Assembly (NCBI RefSeq): GCF_028285715.1 | Contig: NZ_JANQOO010000005.1 | Coordinates: 1-64,000 of the forward strand | Source: Ulvibacterium sp. | GTDB lineage: Bacteria; Bacteroidota; Bacteroidia; Flavobacteriales; Flavobacteriaceae | DNA: 64,000 bases | Reading direction: 5' to 3' | Shown here: positions 1-10,744 of the stretch, piece after piece | Position numbering within the stretch: position 1 is the stretch's first letter | How the letters are laid out: each line of letters opens with the position of its first letter | Position numbers and translations under genes: made by a program | Notes under the pieces: generated by a model | Databases searched by the model: none | What the model saw: only the letters and a program-made list of their open reading frames with translations | What the model was told of the DNA's origin: nothing

Positions 1-408
1 AAAAACGTGCTTGATACCATCAACACGTTGAGGACTGGAAATGAAAACGTCATCACTATTGTGGGGTGTGGTGGCGACAGAGACAAGTCTAAGCGTCCGG
101 TAATGGGCTATATCGCATCGGCCATGAGCAACACCGCTATTTTCACTTCGGATAACCCCCGATCAGAACCACCGGAGGCAATAATTAAGGAAATGGAGGC
201 AGGTGTGGAGCCACAAAACAAAAAAAAAACTTTGTCCATAGAGAATAGGGAACAGGCGATTAAAACTGCCTGTAAGTTGGCCGTTAAGGATGATATCATT
301 TTGGTAGCCGGAAAAGGGCATGAAACCTACCAGGAAACCAATGGAAAGCGTATTGATTTTGATGATTTTGAAGTGGTAAAGGATGCATTGAACAGTATGG
401 ATAAATAG
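1..408 (+). CDS. murE: MurE, UDP-N-acetylmuramyl-tripeptide synthetase, C-terminal part (cut by window start)
   Basis: Reading frame is open from base 1, so the gene starts upstream of the window and only about 135 C-terminal residues are seen. MurE is the cytoplasmic ligase that adds the third stem amino acid to UDP-MurNAc-L-Ala-D-Glu. The visible part is the C-terminal Mur-ligase domain: a [13 protein letters not shown] stretch, then the DNPR motif (in TSDNPRSE) that in MurE enzymes reads meso-diaminopimelate rather than lysine, then AGKGHETYQ near the end. The stop lies 22 bp before mraY, so it is first in the visible operon. The DNPR motif supports meso-DAP peptidoglycan, as expected for Bacteroidota. 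Confidence 0.95.
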   Translation, partial: KNVLDTINTLRTGNENVITIVGCGGDRDKSKRPVMGYIASAMSNTAIFTSDNPRSEPPEAIIKEMEAGVEPQNKKKTLSIENREQAIKTACKLAVKDDIILVAGKGHETYQETNGKRIDFDDFEVVKDALNSMDK

Positions 409-430
409 TGTTAAAACCCAAAACCTAACC

Positions 431-1651
431 ATGTTATTTTATTTGTTTGAATATTTGGAAAAAGAGTATCAGGTCCCTGGTGCCAGTCTTTTCCAGTTTC
501 AAACATTTAGGGCAGCTATGGCGGTTTTGCTTTCCCTTATTCTCGCCACTACGTATGGAAAGCGTATCATACTTTTTCTTCAGCGGAAACAGATAGGGGA
601 GACCATACGCGATTTAGGTCTGGAAGGACAGAAGCAGAAGGCGGGAACCCCTACCATGGGTGGATTGATTATTATCATGTCCACATTAATTCCCGTGATC
701 TTGTTCGCGGATATACTGAACATTTATGTCATTTTACTGATTGTTACCATTATTTGGATGGGTATCATCGGTTTTATAGATGATTATATCAAGATTTTTA
801 AAAAGGATAAAAAGGGATTAAAGGGCAGGTTTAAGGTTTTGGGTCAGGTGGTGTTGGGCCTTATTGTGGGCGCAACGCTCTATTTCCACCCAGAGGTCAC
901 CATGAAGGAAAAGAACAATACCATAATAACCCAAAACTATGAGGTTGTGGAGATAGAGGGCAAAGAGATAAAATCCCTTAAGACCAATATCCCCTTCTTT
1001 AAGAATAACGAATTGGATTATACGGATTTTGTGTCCTGGATTGGTGATGGTGCTGGAAAATATGCATGGTTACTTTTTATCCCCATAGTGATTTTTATCA
1101 TAACGGCGGTATCCAATGGTGCCAATCTTACGGATGGCATCGATGGTTTGGCAGCTGGCACGTCGGCAATAATTGTCATGACCCTGGGTATTTTTGCGTG
1201 GGTTTCGGGCAACATCATTTTTTCTGACTATCTGGATATTTTTTACATCCCAAAAGCAGGTGAACTTTTAGTTTTCATAACTGCATTTGTTGGTTCCCTG
1301 GTAGGTTTTTTGTGGTACAATGCCTATCCGGCACAGGTGTTTATGGGAGATACGGGAAGTTTAACGATTGGCGGGGTCATTGCCGTGATTGCGATTATCG
1401 TACGAAAGGAGTTGTTGATTCCCGTACTATGCGGAATATTCTTTGCCGAATCCATTTCGGTAATGCTACAGGTAGGTTATTTCAAATACACCAAAAAGAG
1501 ATCGGGCGAAGGGAGGCGTATTTTTTTGATGGCCCCCCTACACCACCATTATCAAAAGAAGGGATATCACGAAAGCAAGATAGTCACACGTTTTTGGATT
1601 ATCGGAATATTGCTGGCGGTTATAAGTTTCGTGACATTAAAAGTGCGCTAG
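431..1651 (+). CDS. mraY: MraY, phospho-MurNAc-pentapeptide translocase
   Basis: Integral membrane enzyme that transfers phospho-MurNAc-pentapeptide from UDP to undecaprenyl phosphate, giving lipid I. 406 residues with about ten hydrophobic segments. Family motifs are in order: GTPTMGG (about 72-78), the FIDDY aspartate pair (about 117-118), NLTDGIDGL (about 232-240), MGDTGS (about 305-310) and the HHH triplet (371-373). It is longer than proteobacterial MraY because of a hydrophilic insert at about 155-205 between membrane segments, a feature I associate with Bacteroidota homologues. It ends 1 bp before murD, so the genes are co-transcribed. Confidence 0.97.
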   Translation: MLFYLFEYLEKEYQVPGASLFQFQTFRAAMAVLLSLILATTYGKRIILFLQRKQIGETIRDLGLEGQKQKAGTPTMGGLIIIMSTLIPVILFADILNIYVILLIVTIIWMGIIGFIDDYIKIFKKDKKGLKGRFKVLGQVVLGLIVGATLYFHPEVTMKEKNNTIITQNYEVVEIEGKEIKSLKTNIPFFKNNELDYTDFVSWIGDGAGKYAWLLFIPIVIFIITAVSNGANLTDGIDGLAAGTSAIIVMTLGIFAWVSGNIIFSDYLDIFYIPKAGELLVFITAFVGSLVGFLWYNAYPAQVFMGDTGSLTIGGVIAVIAIIVRKELLIPVLCGIFFAESISVMLQVGYFKYTKKRSGEGRRIFLMAPLHHHYQKKGYHESKIVTRFWIIGILLAVISFVTLKVR

Positions 1652-1652
1652 C

Positions 1653-2987
1653 ATGGATCGATTGGTGGTGTTGGGCGCAGGCGAAAGCGGTATTGGGACC
1701 GCTATTCTGGGAAAACAAAAAGGATATGAGGTTTTTGTATCCGATTTGGGAAAAATACAGACAAAGTATAGAAACGTTCTTGAACATTTTGGGATTGATT
1801 GGGAGGAAGAGAAACACACTGAAGCCGCCATCCTAAACGCGGATTTGGTTATGAAAAGTCCTGGCATTCCGGATACGGTTCCCTTAGTAGTAAAATTAAG
1901 GACGAAAGACGTTCCCGTAATTTCGGAAATCGAATTTGCGGCGCGTTATACGGATGCCAAGATTATTGGTATTACTGGAAGCAATGGAAAGACCACGACT
2001 ACGATGTTGACTTACCATATTCTCAAGGAATATGGTCTAAACGTGGGTATGGCCGGCAACATTGGGGATAGTTTCGCTAGGATGGTAGCCGAGCACAACT
2101 ATGAATATTATGTATTGGAAATCAGCAGTTTTCAATTGGACGGCATCGTGAATTTTAGACCTGAAATTGCAATAATCACCAATATAACGCCAGATCATTT
2201 GGATCGCTATAATTATCGGTTTGAGAATTATGTCGCTTCAAAATTCAGGATTGCCAAAAACCAGCATAAGGAAGACCATTTCATCTATGATTTGGACAAT
2301 GAAACGATTGTAAAAGGTTTATCCGAACACCCGATCAAATCCCGCTTACTGCCTTTTTCAATTCAGAAAACTTTGGAGGAAGGGGCGTACATGAAAAACA
2401 ACGAAATACAAATTCGTACACAAAACAATTTAATTACGATGAAAACGAACACTTTGGCGCTGGAAGGAAAGCATAACCTTAAAAACACCATGGCGGCAAC
2501 CATGGCCGCTAAATTGGTGGGTATCCGAAAGGAAGCCATCCGGGAAAGCATAGCCAATTTTCAGGGAGTTCCGCATCGTTTGGAAAAGGTATTGAAAATA
2601 CATCACGTACAGTACATTAACGATTCCAAGGCTACCAATGTTAATGCCACGTATTTTGCCTTGGATAGTATGAGTGCACCCACCGTATGGATTGTGGGGG
2701 GAGTTGACAAGGGAAACGACTATAAGGCCTTGATGCCGTTGGTCCGTGAAAAGGTAAAGGCCATTATTTGTTTAGGTATGGACAATGCTAAGATTAAGGA
2801 TGCTTTTGGCAATGTAGTGGACTTAATGGTGGAGACCTTTGCTATGGAGGAAGCGGTGAAGGTGGCCTATAAAATTGCGGAACGCGGGGATGCGGTCTTG
2901 CTGTCCCCGGCCTGCGCCAGTTTTGACCTTTTTAAGAATTACGAGGATAGGGGAGATCAATTCAAGGAAGCCATAAAGAATTTATGA
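1653..2987 (+). CDS. murD: MurD, UDP-N-acetylmuramoyl-L-alanine--D-glutamate ligase
   Basis: Cytoplasmic Mur ligase adding D-glutamate to UDP-MurNAc-L-Ala. 444 residues, normal for MurD. The N-terminal UDP-binding Rossmann region begins VVLGAGESG; the ATP P-loop GITGSNGKTTTT is at about 106-117; the central domain has NITPDHLDRY; the C-terminal domain has the INDSKATN motif typical of MurD. The stop codon overlaps the ftsW start in an ATGA junction, indicating translational coupling. Confidence 0.97.
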   Translation: MDRLVVLGAGESGIGTAILGKQKGYEVFVSDLGKIQTKYRNVLEHFGIDWEEEKHTEAAILNADLVMKSPGIPDTVPLVVKLRTKDVPVISEIEFAARYTDAKIIGITGSNGKTTTTMLTYHILKEYGLNVGMAGNIGDSFARMVAEHNYEYYVLEISSFQLDGIVNFRPEIAIITNITPDHLDRYNYRFENYVASKFRIAKNQHKEDHFIYDLDNETIVKGLSEHPIKSRLLPFSIQKTLEEGAYMKNNEIQIRTQNNLITMKTNTLALEGKHNLKNTMAATMAAKLVGIRKEAIRESIANFQGVPHRLEKVLKIHHVQYINDSKATNVNATYFALDSMSAPTVWIVGGVDKGNDYKALMPLVREKVKAIICLGMDNAKIKDAFGNVVDLMVETFAMEEAVKVAYKIAERGDAVLLSPACASFDLFKNYEDRGDQFKEAIKNL

Positions 2988-4189
2988 CCATGTTACGGGT
3001 ATTAAAAAACATTAAGGGAGATAAAGCCATTTGGGCCATAGCGGCACTCTTGGCGGTATTTTCGTTTTTACCCGTCTATAGTGCCAGCAGTAACTTAGTA
3101 TATGTTGTAGGCAACGGTACTACTACCGGGCACTTGATCAAGCATGCCTTGCTGTTGTTTTTGGGTTTTGGAATTGTTTATGGGGTGCATAGGATTCCTG
3201 CCCACTTTTTTAAAGGGCTATCGCTAATTGCAATGCCTGTTGTGTTGGTTCTATTGGCATTTACGCTGGCACAGGGTGATACAATTGAGGGGGCCAATGC
3301 GAGTAGATGGATCCGGATTCCTTTTGTGGGGATAACCTTCCAAACTTCCAACCTGGCCGCCGTGGTCCTAATGATCTATGTAGCTCGTTATTTAACCAAG
3401 ATAAAGGACAGGGCCATCACGTTTAAGGAGAGCATATTACCCTTGTGGCTACCTGTTTTTTTAGTAGTTGTATTGATATTGCCGGCCAATTTTTCTACGG
3501 CCGCCATTCTATTTTCCATGGTGCTTCTACTATGCTTTCTAGGGGGCTATCCTTTAAAATATGTATTCGGAATAGTAGGTGCGGGAATTGTTTGCCTTAC
3601 ATTTTTTATTCTTAGTGCAAAGGCGGCGCCCGATCTTTTTCCCAATCGTGTGGATACTTGGATAAGCAGGGTGGAAAGTTTTTGGAACCCGGAGGATACC
3701 GAAGCGGATTACCAGATAGAGAAGGCCAAAATTGCCATTGCTTCAGGTGGAATCGTGGGTAAGGGTGCCGGTAAAAGTGTACAAAAGAATTTTTTGCCCC
3801 AAAGCTCCTCGGACTTTATTTATGCCATTATTGTGGAGGAATACGGCCTTGTAGGCGGCTTTGTTTTGATGTTCTTTTATTTGTTTTTGTTGTTCCGTAT
3901 CGTAGTAGTAGCCAATGGCAATGGAACCATCTTTGGAAAATTACTGGTTTTGGGAGTCGGTCTGCCCATTGTTTTTCAAGCTTTGATCAATATGGCGGTT
4001 GCTGTGGAACTATTCCCTGTAACAGGCCAAACCCTACCCTTGATAAGTAGCGGGGGAACCTCAAGTTGGATGACTTGCTTGGCCATTGGCATCATATTGA
4101 GCGCGAGCAGGAAAGACAATGAAATAGGGGAAAAGGTGGTGGATGTTGATGATTCAAACCCTTTACAAGTGTTGAGTGGGCAATTATAG
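2984..4189 (+). CDS. ftsW: FtsW, SEDS-family septal glycan polymerase
   Basis: Polytopic inner-membrane SEDS protein that polymerises septal glycan together with its partner class B penicillin-binding protein. 401 residues, about ten membrane segments. The long extracytoplasmic loop includes a [19 protein letters not shown] stretch; the C-terminal signature PLISSGG is at about residue 354. RodA is the alternative SEDS paralogue, but the position between murD and murG marks this as FtsW. The start is coupled to the murD stop (ATGA) and the 3' end overlaps murG by 14 bp. Confidence 0.95.
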   Translation: MTMLRVLKNIKGDKAIWAIAALLAVFSFLPVYSASSNLVYVVGNGTTTGHLIKHALLLFLGFGIVYGVHRIPAHFFKGLSLIAMPVVLVLLAFTLAQGDTIEGANASRWIRIPFVGITFQTSNLAAVVLMIYVARYLTKIKDRAITFKESILPLWLPVFLVVVLILPANFSTAAILFSMVLLLCFLGGYPLKYVFGIVGAGIVCLTFFILSAKAAPDLFPNRVDTWISRVESFWNPEDTEADYQIEKAKIAIASGGIVGKGAGKSVQKNFLPQSSSDFIYAIIVEEYGLVGGFVLMFFYLFLLFRIVVVANGNGTIFGKLLVLGVGLPIVFQALINMAVAVELFPVTGQTLPLISSGGTSSWMTCLAIGIILSASRKDNEIGEKVVDVDDSNPLQVLSGQL

Positions 4190-5276
4190 GTTTATACTTT
4201 CCGGGGGAGGTACCGGAGGACATATATATCCGGCCATTGCAATAGCCAATGAATTGAAAGGGAGGTATCCGGAAGCCGATTTTTTATTCGTTGGGGCAAA
4301 GGATCGTATGGAAATGGAAAAAGTACCCCAGGCCGGGTACAAAATTGAAGGATTATGGATTACCGGGTTACAGCGGAGACTAACCCTTAAAAATTTGATG
4401 TTTCCCCTTAAGTTGATAAGTAGTTTGTTGAAATCGCGAAAAATAGTATCCCAATTTAGACCTGATGTGGTCATCGGTACCGGTGGGTTTGCCAGCGGTC
4501 CTTTGTTACAGGTGGCCTCCGGACGGGGCATTCCCTGTTTACTTCAGGAGCAGAATTCCTATGCAGGCATTACGAACAAACTGCTCAAGGATAAAGTAGC
4601 CAAAATCTGTGTGGCCTATGATGGTATGGATAGGTTTTTTCCGTCCGCCAAAATTGTAAAAACGGGTAATCCGGTGCGGGAGGACTTGGTAAAAATGAAT
4701 ACACCCGGTTTCGAAGCGAAGACCTTTTTTCGGTTGGATCCGGAAAAAGAGGTGGTCCTGATTTTAGGTGGAAGTTTGGGCGCAAGACGTATCAATGAAT
4801 TGATCGAAAAGGAACTGGGTTATTTTGCATCTAAAGATTTGCAGGTGCTTTGGCAATGTGGCAAGCTATACTTTGAACAGTATCAAGAATACGCAGATCA
4901 AAACGTAAAGGTTTTCGATTTTTTGAATAGGATGGATTTGGCCTATGCCGCTGCCGATTATGTCATTTCCAGATCGGGAGCCAGTTCCGTATCCGAATTG
5001 TGTATCGTAGGCAAGAGCACACTATTCATTCCTTCACCCAATGTGGCGGAGGATCACCAGACCAAAAATGCAATGGCGCTGGTGAACCAAAAAGCGGCTT
5101 TGATGTTGCGGGAGAATGAGCTGGACGCAAAATTTGAGACCGTTTTTTCAGATTTACACGAATCCAAGGAAAAGCAGGAAGAGTTATGCATAAACCTGAA
5201 AAAAAGAGCCATGCCCAACGCAACAAGGCATATTGCGGACGAAATAGAAAAGTTGTTAAATACATTGAAGACATAA
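4176..5276 (+). CDS. murG: MurG, UDP-GlcNAc:lipid I GlcNAc transferase
   Basis: Peripheral membrane GT-B glycosyltransferase making lipid II. 366 residues. The N-terminal glycine-rich loop [11 protein letters not shown] (10-20) and the C-terminal donor site with [10 protein letters not shown] and [11 protein letters not shown] are both clear. The start is a GTG inside the end of ftsW; no ATG lies upstream of the conserved N-terminus, and the family's usual few-residue lead supports GTG. Confidence 0.95.
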   Translation: MGNYRFILSGGGTGGHIYPAIAIANELKGRYPEADFLFVGAKDRMEMEKVPQAGYKIEGLWITGLQRRLTLKNLMFPLKLISSLLKSRKIVSQFRPDVVIGTGGFASGPLLQVASGRGIPCLLQEQNSYAGITNKLLKDKVAKICVAYDGMDRFFPSAKIVKTGNPVREDLVKMNTPGFEAKTFFRLDPEKEVVLILGGSLGARRINELIEKELGYFASKDLQVLWQCGKLYFEQYQEYADQNVKVFDFLNRMDLAYAAADYVISRSGASSVSELCIVGKSTLFIPSPNVAEDHQTKNAMALVNQKAALMLRENELDAKFETVFSDLHESKEKQEELCINLKKRAMPNATRHIADEIEKLLNTLKT

Positions 5277-5297
5277 GGTAAAACCCTAGGTATAGTT

Positions 5298-6650
5298 TTG
5301 AACTTAACAAACATTCATAACGTATATTTTATTGGAATAGGAGGTATAGGAATGTCCGCCTTGGCGCGTTATTTCAAGTTCATCCATAAGAATGTGGCGG
5401 GATATGACAAAACGGAAACGCCATTGACCCAAGATCTTGTAAAATTGGGTATACCCGTACATTATGAGGACAATTGGAGCAAAATTCCCAAAGGTTTTTT
5501 TGAGAAGAAAAACACACTTGTCGTATACACACCTGCGGTCCCACAGGAACATTCCGAGTATCGATACTTTTTGGATCAAGGTTTTGAAATAAAGAAACGT
5601 TCCGAGGTTCTAGGCCTCATTACCAAGGATACTTTTTGTTTCGCAGTTGCCGGCACACATGGCAAGACCACCACATCCAGTATTTTGGCACATTTGCTCA
5701 ATGAAACAGGAACACCGCTTACCGCATTTCTCGGTGGAATTTCCGAGGACTTTAATAGTAATTTTCTGTTCAAGGGAGTGCAGTATTCCGTGGTGGAAGC
5801 GGATGAATTTGATCGCTCCTTTCTTAGGCTGTATCCCAATGTAGCCTGCATAACCTCTATGGATGCCGATCACCTTGACATTTATGGGGATAGTACCTCG
5901 CTACGGAAATCTTTTGAAGAATTTGCACAGCGTATAAAACCAGGGGGGCAATTGTTTGTACGCAACGGCCTGCCCCTAAAAGGAACTACCTATGGAATAG
6001 AGGATGGCTCGGACTATTGCATCCGTAATATACGGATAGAGCAGGGTACCTATATTTTTGATATAGCAATGCCACATACGATGATTTCGGGGGTTAGGTT
6101 CAATAAGCCGGGCAGACACAATTTACTGAATGGACTGGCGGCTTTTGCCATGGCAGAACAATCGGGAAATCCTTTGGATAAACTGGCATTGGCGATGGCC
6201 ACGTTTAAGGGCGTGCAGCGGAGGTTTTCCTATCAAATCAAATCAAAAGATTTCATTTTTATCGATGATTATGCCCATCATCCTACAGAAATCGATGCGG
6301 TTTATGATGCAATTACCGAAATGCATCCGGGAAAAAATAGTACTGTGGTTTTTCAACCTCATTTATTTTCTCGGACAAAGGATTTTGCGGATGATTTCGC
6401 GGTAAGCTTGTCAAAATTCGATGCAATTCTCTTGTTGGATATTTACCCGGCCCGGGAAAAACCCATGGAGGGAATTTCTTCGAAGTGGTTATTGGAAAAA
6501 ATTGAAAATCCCAATAAAAAATTAATAGAAAAAGCGGATTTAATATCTGAAATAAAAAAGCAAGATCCTGAAATCCTTGTTACCCTTGGAGCTGGGGATA
6601 TAGGTTTGGAGGTATCCAAAATTAAAAGCAAATTGGAGTATGCGAATTAA
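5298..6650 (+). CDS. murC: MurC, UDP-N-acetylmuramate--L-alanine ligase
   Basis: First Mur ligase of the stem peptide, adding L-alanine. 450 residues. N-terminal GIGGIGMSALA (about 13-23), P-loop GTHGKTTTSS (about 119-128), central FIDDYAHHPTEI and the C-terminal VTLGAGDIG are all present. It starts at TTG (5298), 21 bp after murG; this places the Rossmann motif at the usual distance from the N-terminus. It overlaps ftsQ by 11 bp. Confidence 0.96.
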   Translation: MNLTNIHNVYFIGIGGIGMSALARYFKFIHKNVAGYDKTETPLTQDLVKLGIPVHYEDNWSKIPKGFFEKKNTLVVYTPAVPQEHSEYRYFLDQGFEIKKRSEVLGLITKDTFCFAVAGTHGKTTTSSILAHLLNETGTPLTAFLGGISEDFNSNFLFKGVQYSVVEADEFDRSFLRLYPNVACITSMDADHLDIYGDSTSLRKSFEEFAQRIKPGGQLFVRNGLPLKGTTYGIEDGSDYCIRNIRIEQGTYIFDIAMPHTMISGVRFNKPGRHNLLNGLAAFAMAEQSGNPLDKLALAMATFKGVQRRFSYQIKSKDFIFIDDYAHHPTEIDAVYDAITEMHPGKNSTVVFQPHLFSRTKDFADDFAVSLSKFDAILLLDIYPAREKPMEGISSKWLLEKIENPNKKLIEKADLISEIKKQDPEILVTLGAGDIGLEVSKIKSKLEYAN

Positions 6651-7359
6651 TTGGAACTATATTAAGATTATTGCGCTTAGCCTAATAATAATGGGGCTTT
6701 ACGCATTTTCCAACCATAGAAGCGAAAAGCGAAAAGTAGAAGGAATCAACGTTGAATTCGTCGGGGATCAAAACCTCTATATTACGCAAGGCACGGTTAA
6801 TAAATTGTTAATACAAAATTATGGGCCTATCTCAAATATGCCTAAAGAAAAATTAGTTTTGAATACTATAGAAAAGGTCATCGAGGCCAATGAAATGGTG
6901 AAAAGTGCCCAAGTTTATCTTACTGTAAATGGTGAACTTACGTCTAAAATTGTTCAACGCAAACCAATCGGACGCATAGAGGGGAATTCAAAGTTTTATC
7001 TAGATGATGAAGGGAAACGTATGCCGTTGTCCAAAAGTCATTCGGCAAGGGTTCCTATAATCACAGGTAAGATTACAGGCAAGGGCTTGGAAGATGTTTA
7101 TGAAATTCTGAAGTATATAAACCAGGACGATTTTCTCCGTAAAAATGTAATTGGTATCCATATTGAAGAGGAGGAGAGTTACCAATTAAAGTTTCGAATG
7201 GAACAGTTCGTGGTCCATTTGGGCGGTATAGACAATCTGGAAGAAAAGTTTAACAATTTCAAGGCGTTTTATGCCAAGGCAAATCGGGATAAGACATTGG
7301 AGGAATATGCCATGGTAAACTTGGAGTTTAATAATCAGGTAGTATGCACCAAAATTTAA
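6640..7359 (+). CDS. ftsQ: FtsQ/DivIB-type cell division protein
   Basis: 239 residues: a short basic cytoplasmic tail, one membrane span at about 8-23 (IIALSLIIMGLYAFS), then a periplasmic region beginning with the POTRA-like sequence VEGINVEFVGDQNLYIT. FtsQ links the Z-ring to the septal synthases in the division complex. Sequence is poorly conserved in Bacteroidota, so the assignment leans on topology and on the slot between murC and ftsA. The start codon lies inside murC. Confidence 0.85.
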   Translation: MRINWNYIKIIALSLIIMGLYAFSNHRSEKRKVEGINVEFVGDQNLYITQGTVNKLLIQNYGPISNMPKEKLVLNTIEKVIEANEMVKSAQVYLTVNGELTSKIVQRKPIGRIEGNSKFYLDDEGKRMPLSKSHSARVPIITGKITGKGLEDVYEILKYINQDDFLRKNVIGIHIEEEESYQLKFRMEQFVVHLGGIDNLEEKFNNFKAFYAKANRDKTLEEYAMVNLEFNNQVVCTKI

Positions 7360-7367
7360 GGATAACG

Positions 7368-8693
7368 ATGGAACAAGGTAAATATTCAGTTGGGTTGGAC
7401 ATAGGGACGACCAAGATTGTGGCCATAATCGGCAGGGAAAACGAATATGGGAAAATTGAGGTTCTCGGCATTGGACGATCCAAAAGTTTAGGTGTGCACC
7501 GAGGCGTTGTGAACAATATTACCCAAACCATAAAGTCTATTCAACAGGCAGTAGAGGAGGCCGAAGCCAATTCAGGGCTAAGAATTGGCTCTGTCGTTGT
7601 AGGGATAGCGGGGCAACATATTAGAAGCCTTCAGCATAGCGATTATATAACACGTTCGGATTCTGAAGAGGTAATCAATGAGGACGACCTTGACCAATTA
7701 TGTAATCAGGTATATAAACTGGTAATGCTTCCCGGAGAGGAAATTATCCATGTATTGCCGCAAGAGTATAAGGTTGACGGCCAGGCCGAGATCAAACAGC
7801 CCATTGGAATGTATGGTGGACGTTTGGAAGCCAATTTTCATGTGGTGGTAGGGCAGGTTTCGTCCATAAAAAATGTGGGGAGATGTATTAAGAGCGCCGG
7901 ATTGGATTTGGGCAATATTACTTTGGAACCTCTGGCCTCTTCGGATGCGGTATTGAGCCAAGAAGAGAAGGAAGCAGGGGTCGCTCTGATCGACATAGGC
8001 GGTGGGACCACGGATTTGGCCATTTTCAAAGATGGTATTATTAGACATACGGCGGTAATACCATTTGGTGGAGGTGTTATTACCGAAGATATCAAAGAAG
8101 GGTGTTCCATAATAGAAAAGCAGGCAGAATTGCTGAAAATCAAGTTCGGTTCGGCGTGGCCCGGCGAGAATCGGGATAACGAAATTGTATCCATTCCGGG
8201 GCTTCGTGGTAGGGAACCCAAGGAAATTACCCTAAAGAACCTCTCCAAGATCATTCATGCCAGGGTGGTCGAAATCGTGGAGCAGGTATATGTTGAAATA
8301 AAGAATTATGGGCATGAGGAGCAAAAAAAGAAGCTCATTGCCGGTATCGTACTTACAGGAGGTGGCAGTCAGCTAAAACACTTGAAACAGTTGGTGGAGT
8401 ATATTACCGGTATGGACACCCGCATCGGTTACCCTAATGAACACCTTGCCGGGGATTCGGAGGAGACCATTGCCAGTCCATTGTATGCTACGGCGGTAGG
8501 TCTTTTGATGAATGCCCTAAAAAATCAAAGCAAGGAGAAGTCTGTGGCGCAAAGTGGGGAAAACGAGGAAGAAATGGCCTTTGCCGCCCATGAACAGGAA
8601 GCCGTTGGAGGAACTAAAGTAAAAAAAGAGCGAAAATCCGTTTTTGATAAATGGTCGGAAAAGCTCAAGGATTTTTTGGATAATGCAGAATAA
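7368..8693 (+). CDS. ftsA: FtsA, actin-like membrane anchor of the Z-ring
   Basis: Actin-fold ATPase tethering FtsZ to the membrane. From the ATG at 7368 it has 441 residues; an upstream in-frame ATG at 7344 would overlap ftsQ, and I prefer 7368 because the family begins just before GLDIGTTKIV. Phosphate-binding loops are GLDIGTTK (N-terminal), IDIGGGTTDLA (middle) and LTGGGSQL (C-terminal). The last about 20 residues contain KWSEKLKDFLDN, an amphipathic helix fitting the membrane-targeting sequence. It follows ftsQ by 8 bp. Confidence 0.95.
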   Translation: MEQGKYSVGLDIGTTKIVAIIGRENEYGKIEVLGIGRSKSLGVHRGVVNNITQTIKSIQQAVEEAEANSGLRIGSVVVGIAGQHIRSLQHSDYITRSDSEEVINEDDLDQLCNQVYKLVMLPGEEIIHVLPQEYKVDGQAEIKQPIGMYGGRLEANFHVVVGQVSSIKNVGRCIKSAGLDLGNITLEPLASSDAVLSQEEKEAGVALIDIGGGTTDLAIFKDGIIRHTAVIPFGGGVITEDIKEGCSIIEKQAELLKIKFGSAWPGENRDNEIVSIPGLRGREPKEITLKNLSKIIHARVVEIVEQVYVEIKNYGHEEQKKKLIAGIVLTGGGSQLKHLKQLVEYITGMDTRIGYPNEHLAGDSEETIASPLYATAVGLLMNALKNQSKEKSVAQSGENEEEMAFAAHEQEAVGGTKVKKERKSVFDKWSEKLKDFLDNAE

Positions 8694-8729
8694 CAATAAA
8701 AGAATATAATAACCAGTAATATAAAGAAT

Positions 8730-10655
8730 ATGAGCAAGAACACGGAATTTGAAAACATATCCTTTGATCTGCCGAAAAATCAAAGTAACGTCATAAAGGT
8801 CATTGGTGTTGGCGGAGGTGGGAGCAACGCCATTAACCATATGTTCCAAGCCGGCATTAACGGGGTGGATTTTGTTATCTGCAATACCGATCAGCAGGCC
8901 TTGCAGAACAGCCCCGTGCCGAACAAGATCCAATTGGGGGTTTCCTTGACTGAAGGACTAGGCGCCGGGGCCAATCCCGAAATTGGGGAACAGGCTGCAT
9001 TGGAGAGCATGGAGGAAATTAAGGGTATGCTGGATACCACAACAAAAATGATTTTCATTACCGCTGGTATGGGCGGGGGGACGGGTACTGGTGCCGCTCC
9101 CGTAATCGCAAAACAAGCGAAGGAAATGGACGTGCTTACCGTGGGCATCGTCACTATGCCTTTTCAGTTTGAGGGTAAAATGCGTTGCCAACAGGCCCAG
9201 ACCGGGATTGAAAAATTACGCTCCAATGTAGATTCCCTTATCGTTATCAATAATAATAAGTTGCGTGAGGTCTATGGAAATCTGGGCTTCAAGGCCGGTT
9301 TCTCAAAAGCTGATGAGGTCTTGGCCACCGCAGCCCGTGGTATTGCAGAGGTTATTACCCATCACTATACCCAGAACATTGACCTTAGGGATGCGAAAAC
9401 CGTACTGTACAATAGTGGTACGGCCATTATGGGGTCTGCCATGGCTTCCGGTTCCGCAAGGGCCCATGAGGCCATTGTAAAAGCCTTGGATTCTCCCTTA
9501 TTGAACGACAACAAAATAACAGGTGCCAAAAATGTGTTATTGCTGATCGTTTCCGGTTCCCAAGAAATTACAATTGATGAAATTGGAGAAATCAACGACT
9601 ATATCCAAATAGAGGCGGGTTATGGCGCAAATATCATCATGGGCGTGGGTGAGGATGAGAATTTAGGAGAAGCTATTGCCGTTACCGTTATCGCTACGGG
9701 ATTTAATGTTGATCAACAGGATGATATTGTAAATACGGAATCCAAGAAAATCATCCATAATCTTGAGGAGGGACAGAAAGCTGAACAGGACCTGACCCCT
9801 AAGCCCATTATACACCAACTGCAGGAAGAAGAGATTGAAGAGCCTCAAAAAACATACAAACTTCCGGAAGAGGAAGAGTTGGGAATGGATTTGATTCCTA
9901 CTACCAATTATATCAAGAATTTCAATGTTTTCTACGAAGAAGTAATTGAAGAAGTAGTAAAAGGAGAAGTTTCCGAAGATGATTTCATTATTATAGATTC
10001 CAAGGATACCCTTAACGACATTGAAGTAGTTGATCCTGAGGTAGTCTCGTCCAAAAAGGAACAGTTTACCATGAGTTTTGATATGCCATTGTCCCAGGAA
10101 GATGAAGAGGAAAAGGAAAACGTTATCACCTTTAATCTGGATGAGGAAGTAAAGGACATGGACGTAAAGGATTATATTGATGTGGTACCCGTATTGGAAT
10201 ACAATAAGGATGGGGAAACCCGTTACAGTTTGGACGATTATATGGAGCTGGAGAATAAACTCACCGGGGCCAAGTCCAAAGCTGAGGAATATGACCCCAA
10301 AATAATAGAGGACGAACTGATTTTCGAGAAAAAGACAATAGCCGATAAAGATGGCGACCATAAGTCCCAAAACCCTTCCAAGGCAACTGATCCCATGGAA
10401 ATCCCTATTGAGGAATTGTTAAAGGAAAGAGCCGATGAAAGAAGAAGAAAACTAAAGGATTTCAACTACAAGTTTCAGAATAATTTGAGCAATATAGATG
10501 AAATAGAGAAAGAACCGGCTTACAAGCGCCAAGGTGTGGATTTAAACGATAACCCTAGACAGGCAAAGGTTTCAAGAACCAGCCTAAGTGAAGATAGTAA
10601 TGGAGAGATTCAATTACGTTCCAACAATTCATTTTTAAATGATAACGTGGATTAG
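8730..10655 (+). CDS. ftsZ: FtsZ, tubulin-like division GTPase with a long acidic C-terminal extension
   Basis: Cytoplasmic GTPase forming the Z-ring. 641 residues. The N-terminal about 330 residues are the conserved core: VGGGGSNAINHM, GAGANPEIGEQAA and the tubulin signature GGGTGTGAAPVIA. After that comes a roughly 300-residue Glu/Asp/Lys-rich, low-complexity tail, much longer than in proteobacteria; I believe flavobacterial FtsZ commonly has such a tail. It is last in the dcw run, followed by a strong terminator at 10679. Confidence 0.97.
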   Translation: MSKNTEFENISFDLPKNQSNVIKVIGVGGGGSNAINHMFQAGINGVDFVICNTDQQALQNSPVPNKIQLGVSLTEGLGAGANPEIGEQAALESMEEIKGMLDTTTKMIFITAGMGGGTGTGAAPVIAKQAKEMDVLTVGIVTMPFQFEGKMRCQQAQTGIEKLRSNVDSLIVINNNKLREVYGNLGFKAGFSKADEVLATAARGIAEVITHHYTQNIDLRDAKTVLYNSGTAIMGSAMASGSARAHEAIVKALDSPLLNDNKITGAKNVLLLIVSGSQEITIDEIGEINDYIQIEAGYGANIIMGVGEDENLGEAIAVTVIATGFNVDQQDDIVNTESKKIIHNLEEGQKAEQDLTPKPIIHQLQEEEIEEPQKTYKLPEEEELGMDLIPTTNYIKNFNVFYEEVIEEVVKGEVSEDDFIIIDSKDTLNDIEVVDPEVVSSKKEQFTMSFDMPLSQEDEEEKENVITFNLDEEVKDMDVKDYIDVVPVLEYNKDGETRYSLDDYMELENKLTGAKSKAEEYDPKIIEDELIFEKKTIADKDGDHKSQNPSKATDPMEIPIEELLKERADERRRKLKDFNYKFQNNLSNIDEIEKEPAYKRQGVDLNDNPRQAKVSRTSLSEDSNGEIQLRSNNSFLNDNVD

Positions 10656-10678
10656 CTGCCCTTTTCCCCAAACAATCC

Positions 10679-10716
10679 AAACCCGGAAATAGCAATGTTT
10701 TCGGGTTTATTTTTTA
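10679..10716 (+). terminator. Rho-independent terminator after ftsZ
   Basis: An 11-bp stem (10679-10689 with 10698-10708, one G.U pair), an 8-base loop and a run of T residues directly after. It closes the dcw operon. Confidence 0.85.
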
Positions 10717-10722
10717 TCTTCG
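10715..10722 (+). promoter_or_regulatory. Candidate Bacteroidota -7 box for the yqeY-type gene
   Basis: TATCTTCG matches the Bacteroidota -7 consensus TAnnTTTG at all but one base and sits 23 bp before the ATG at 10745. It overlaps the tail of the ftsZ terminator. No clear -33 TTTG is visible. Confidence 0.4.
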
Positions 10723-10744
10723 CAGTCCGAAAAAACCAGAAATT

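Noticed and set aside
9663-10370. Long - strand frame inside ftsZ
   Set aside because: Produced by the low-complexity acidic tail of FtsZ read antisense; rich in Phe/Leu/Ile with no features.
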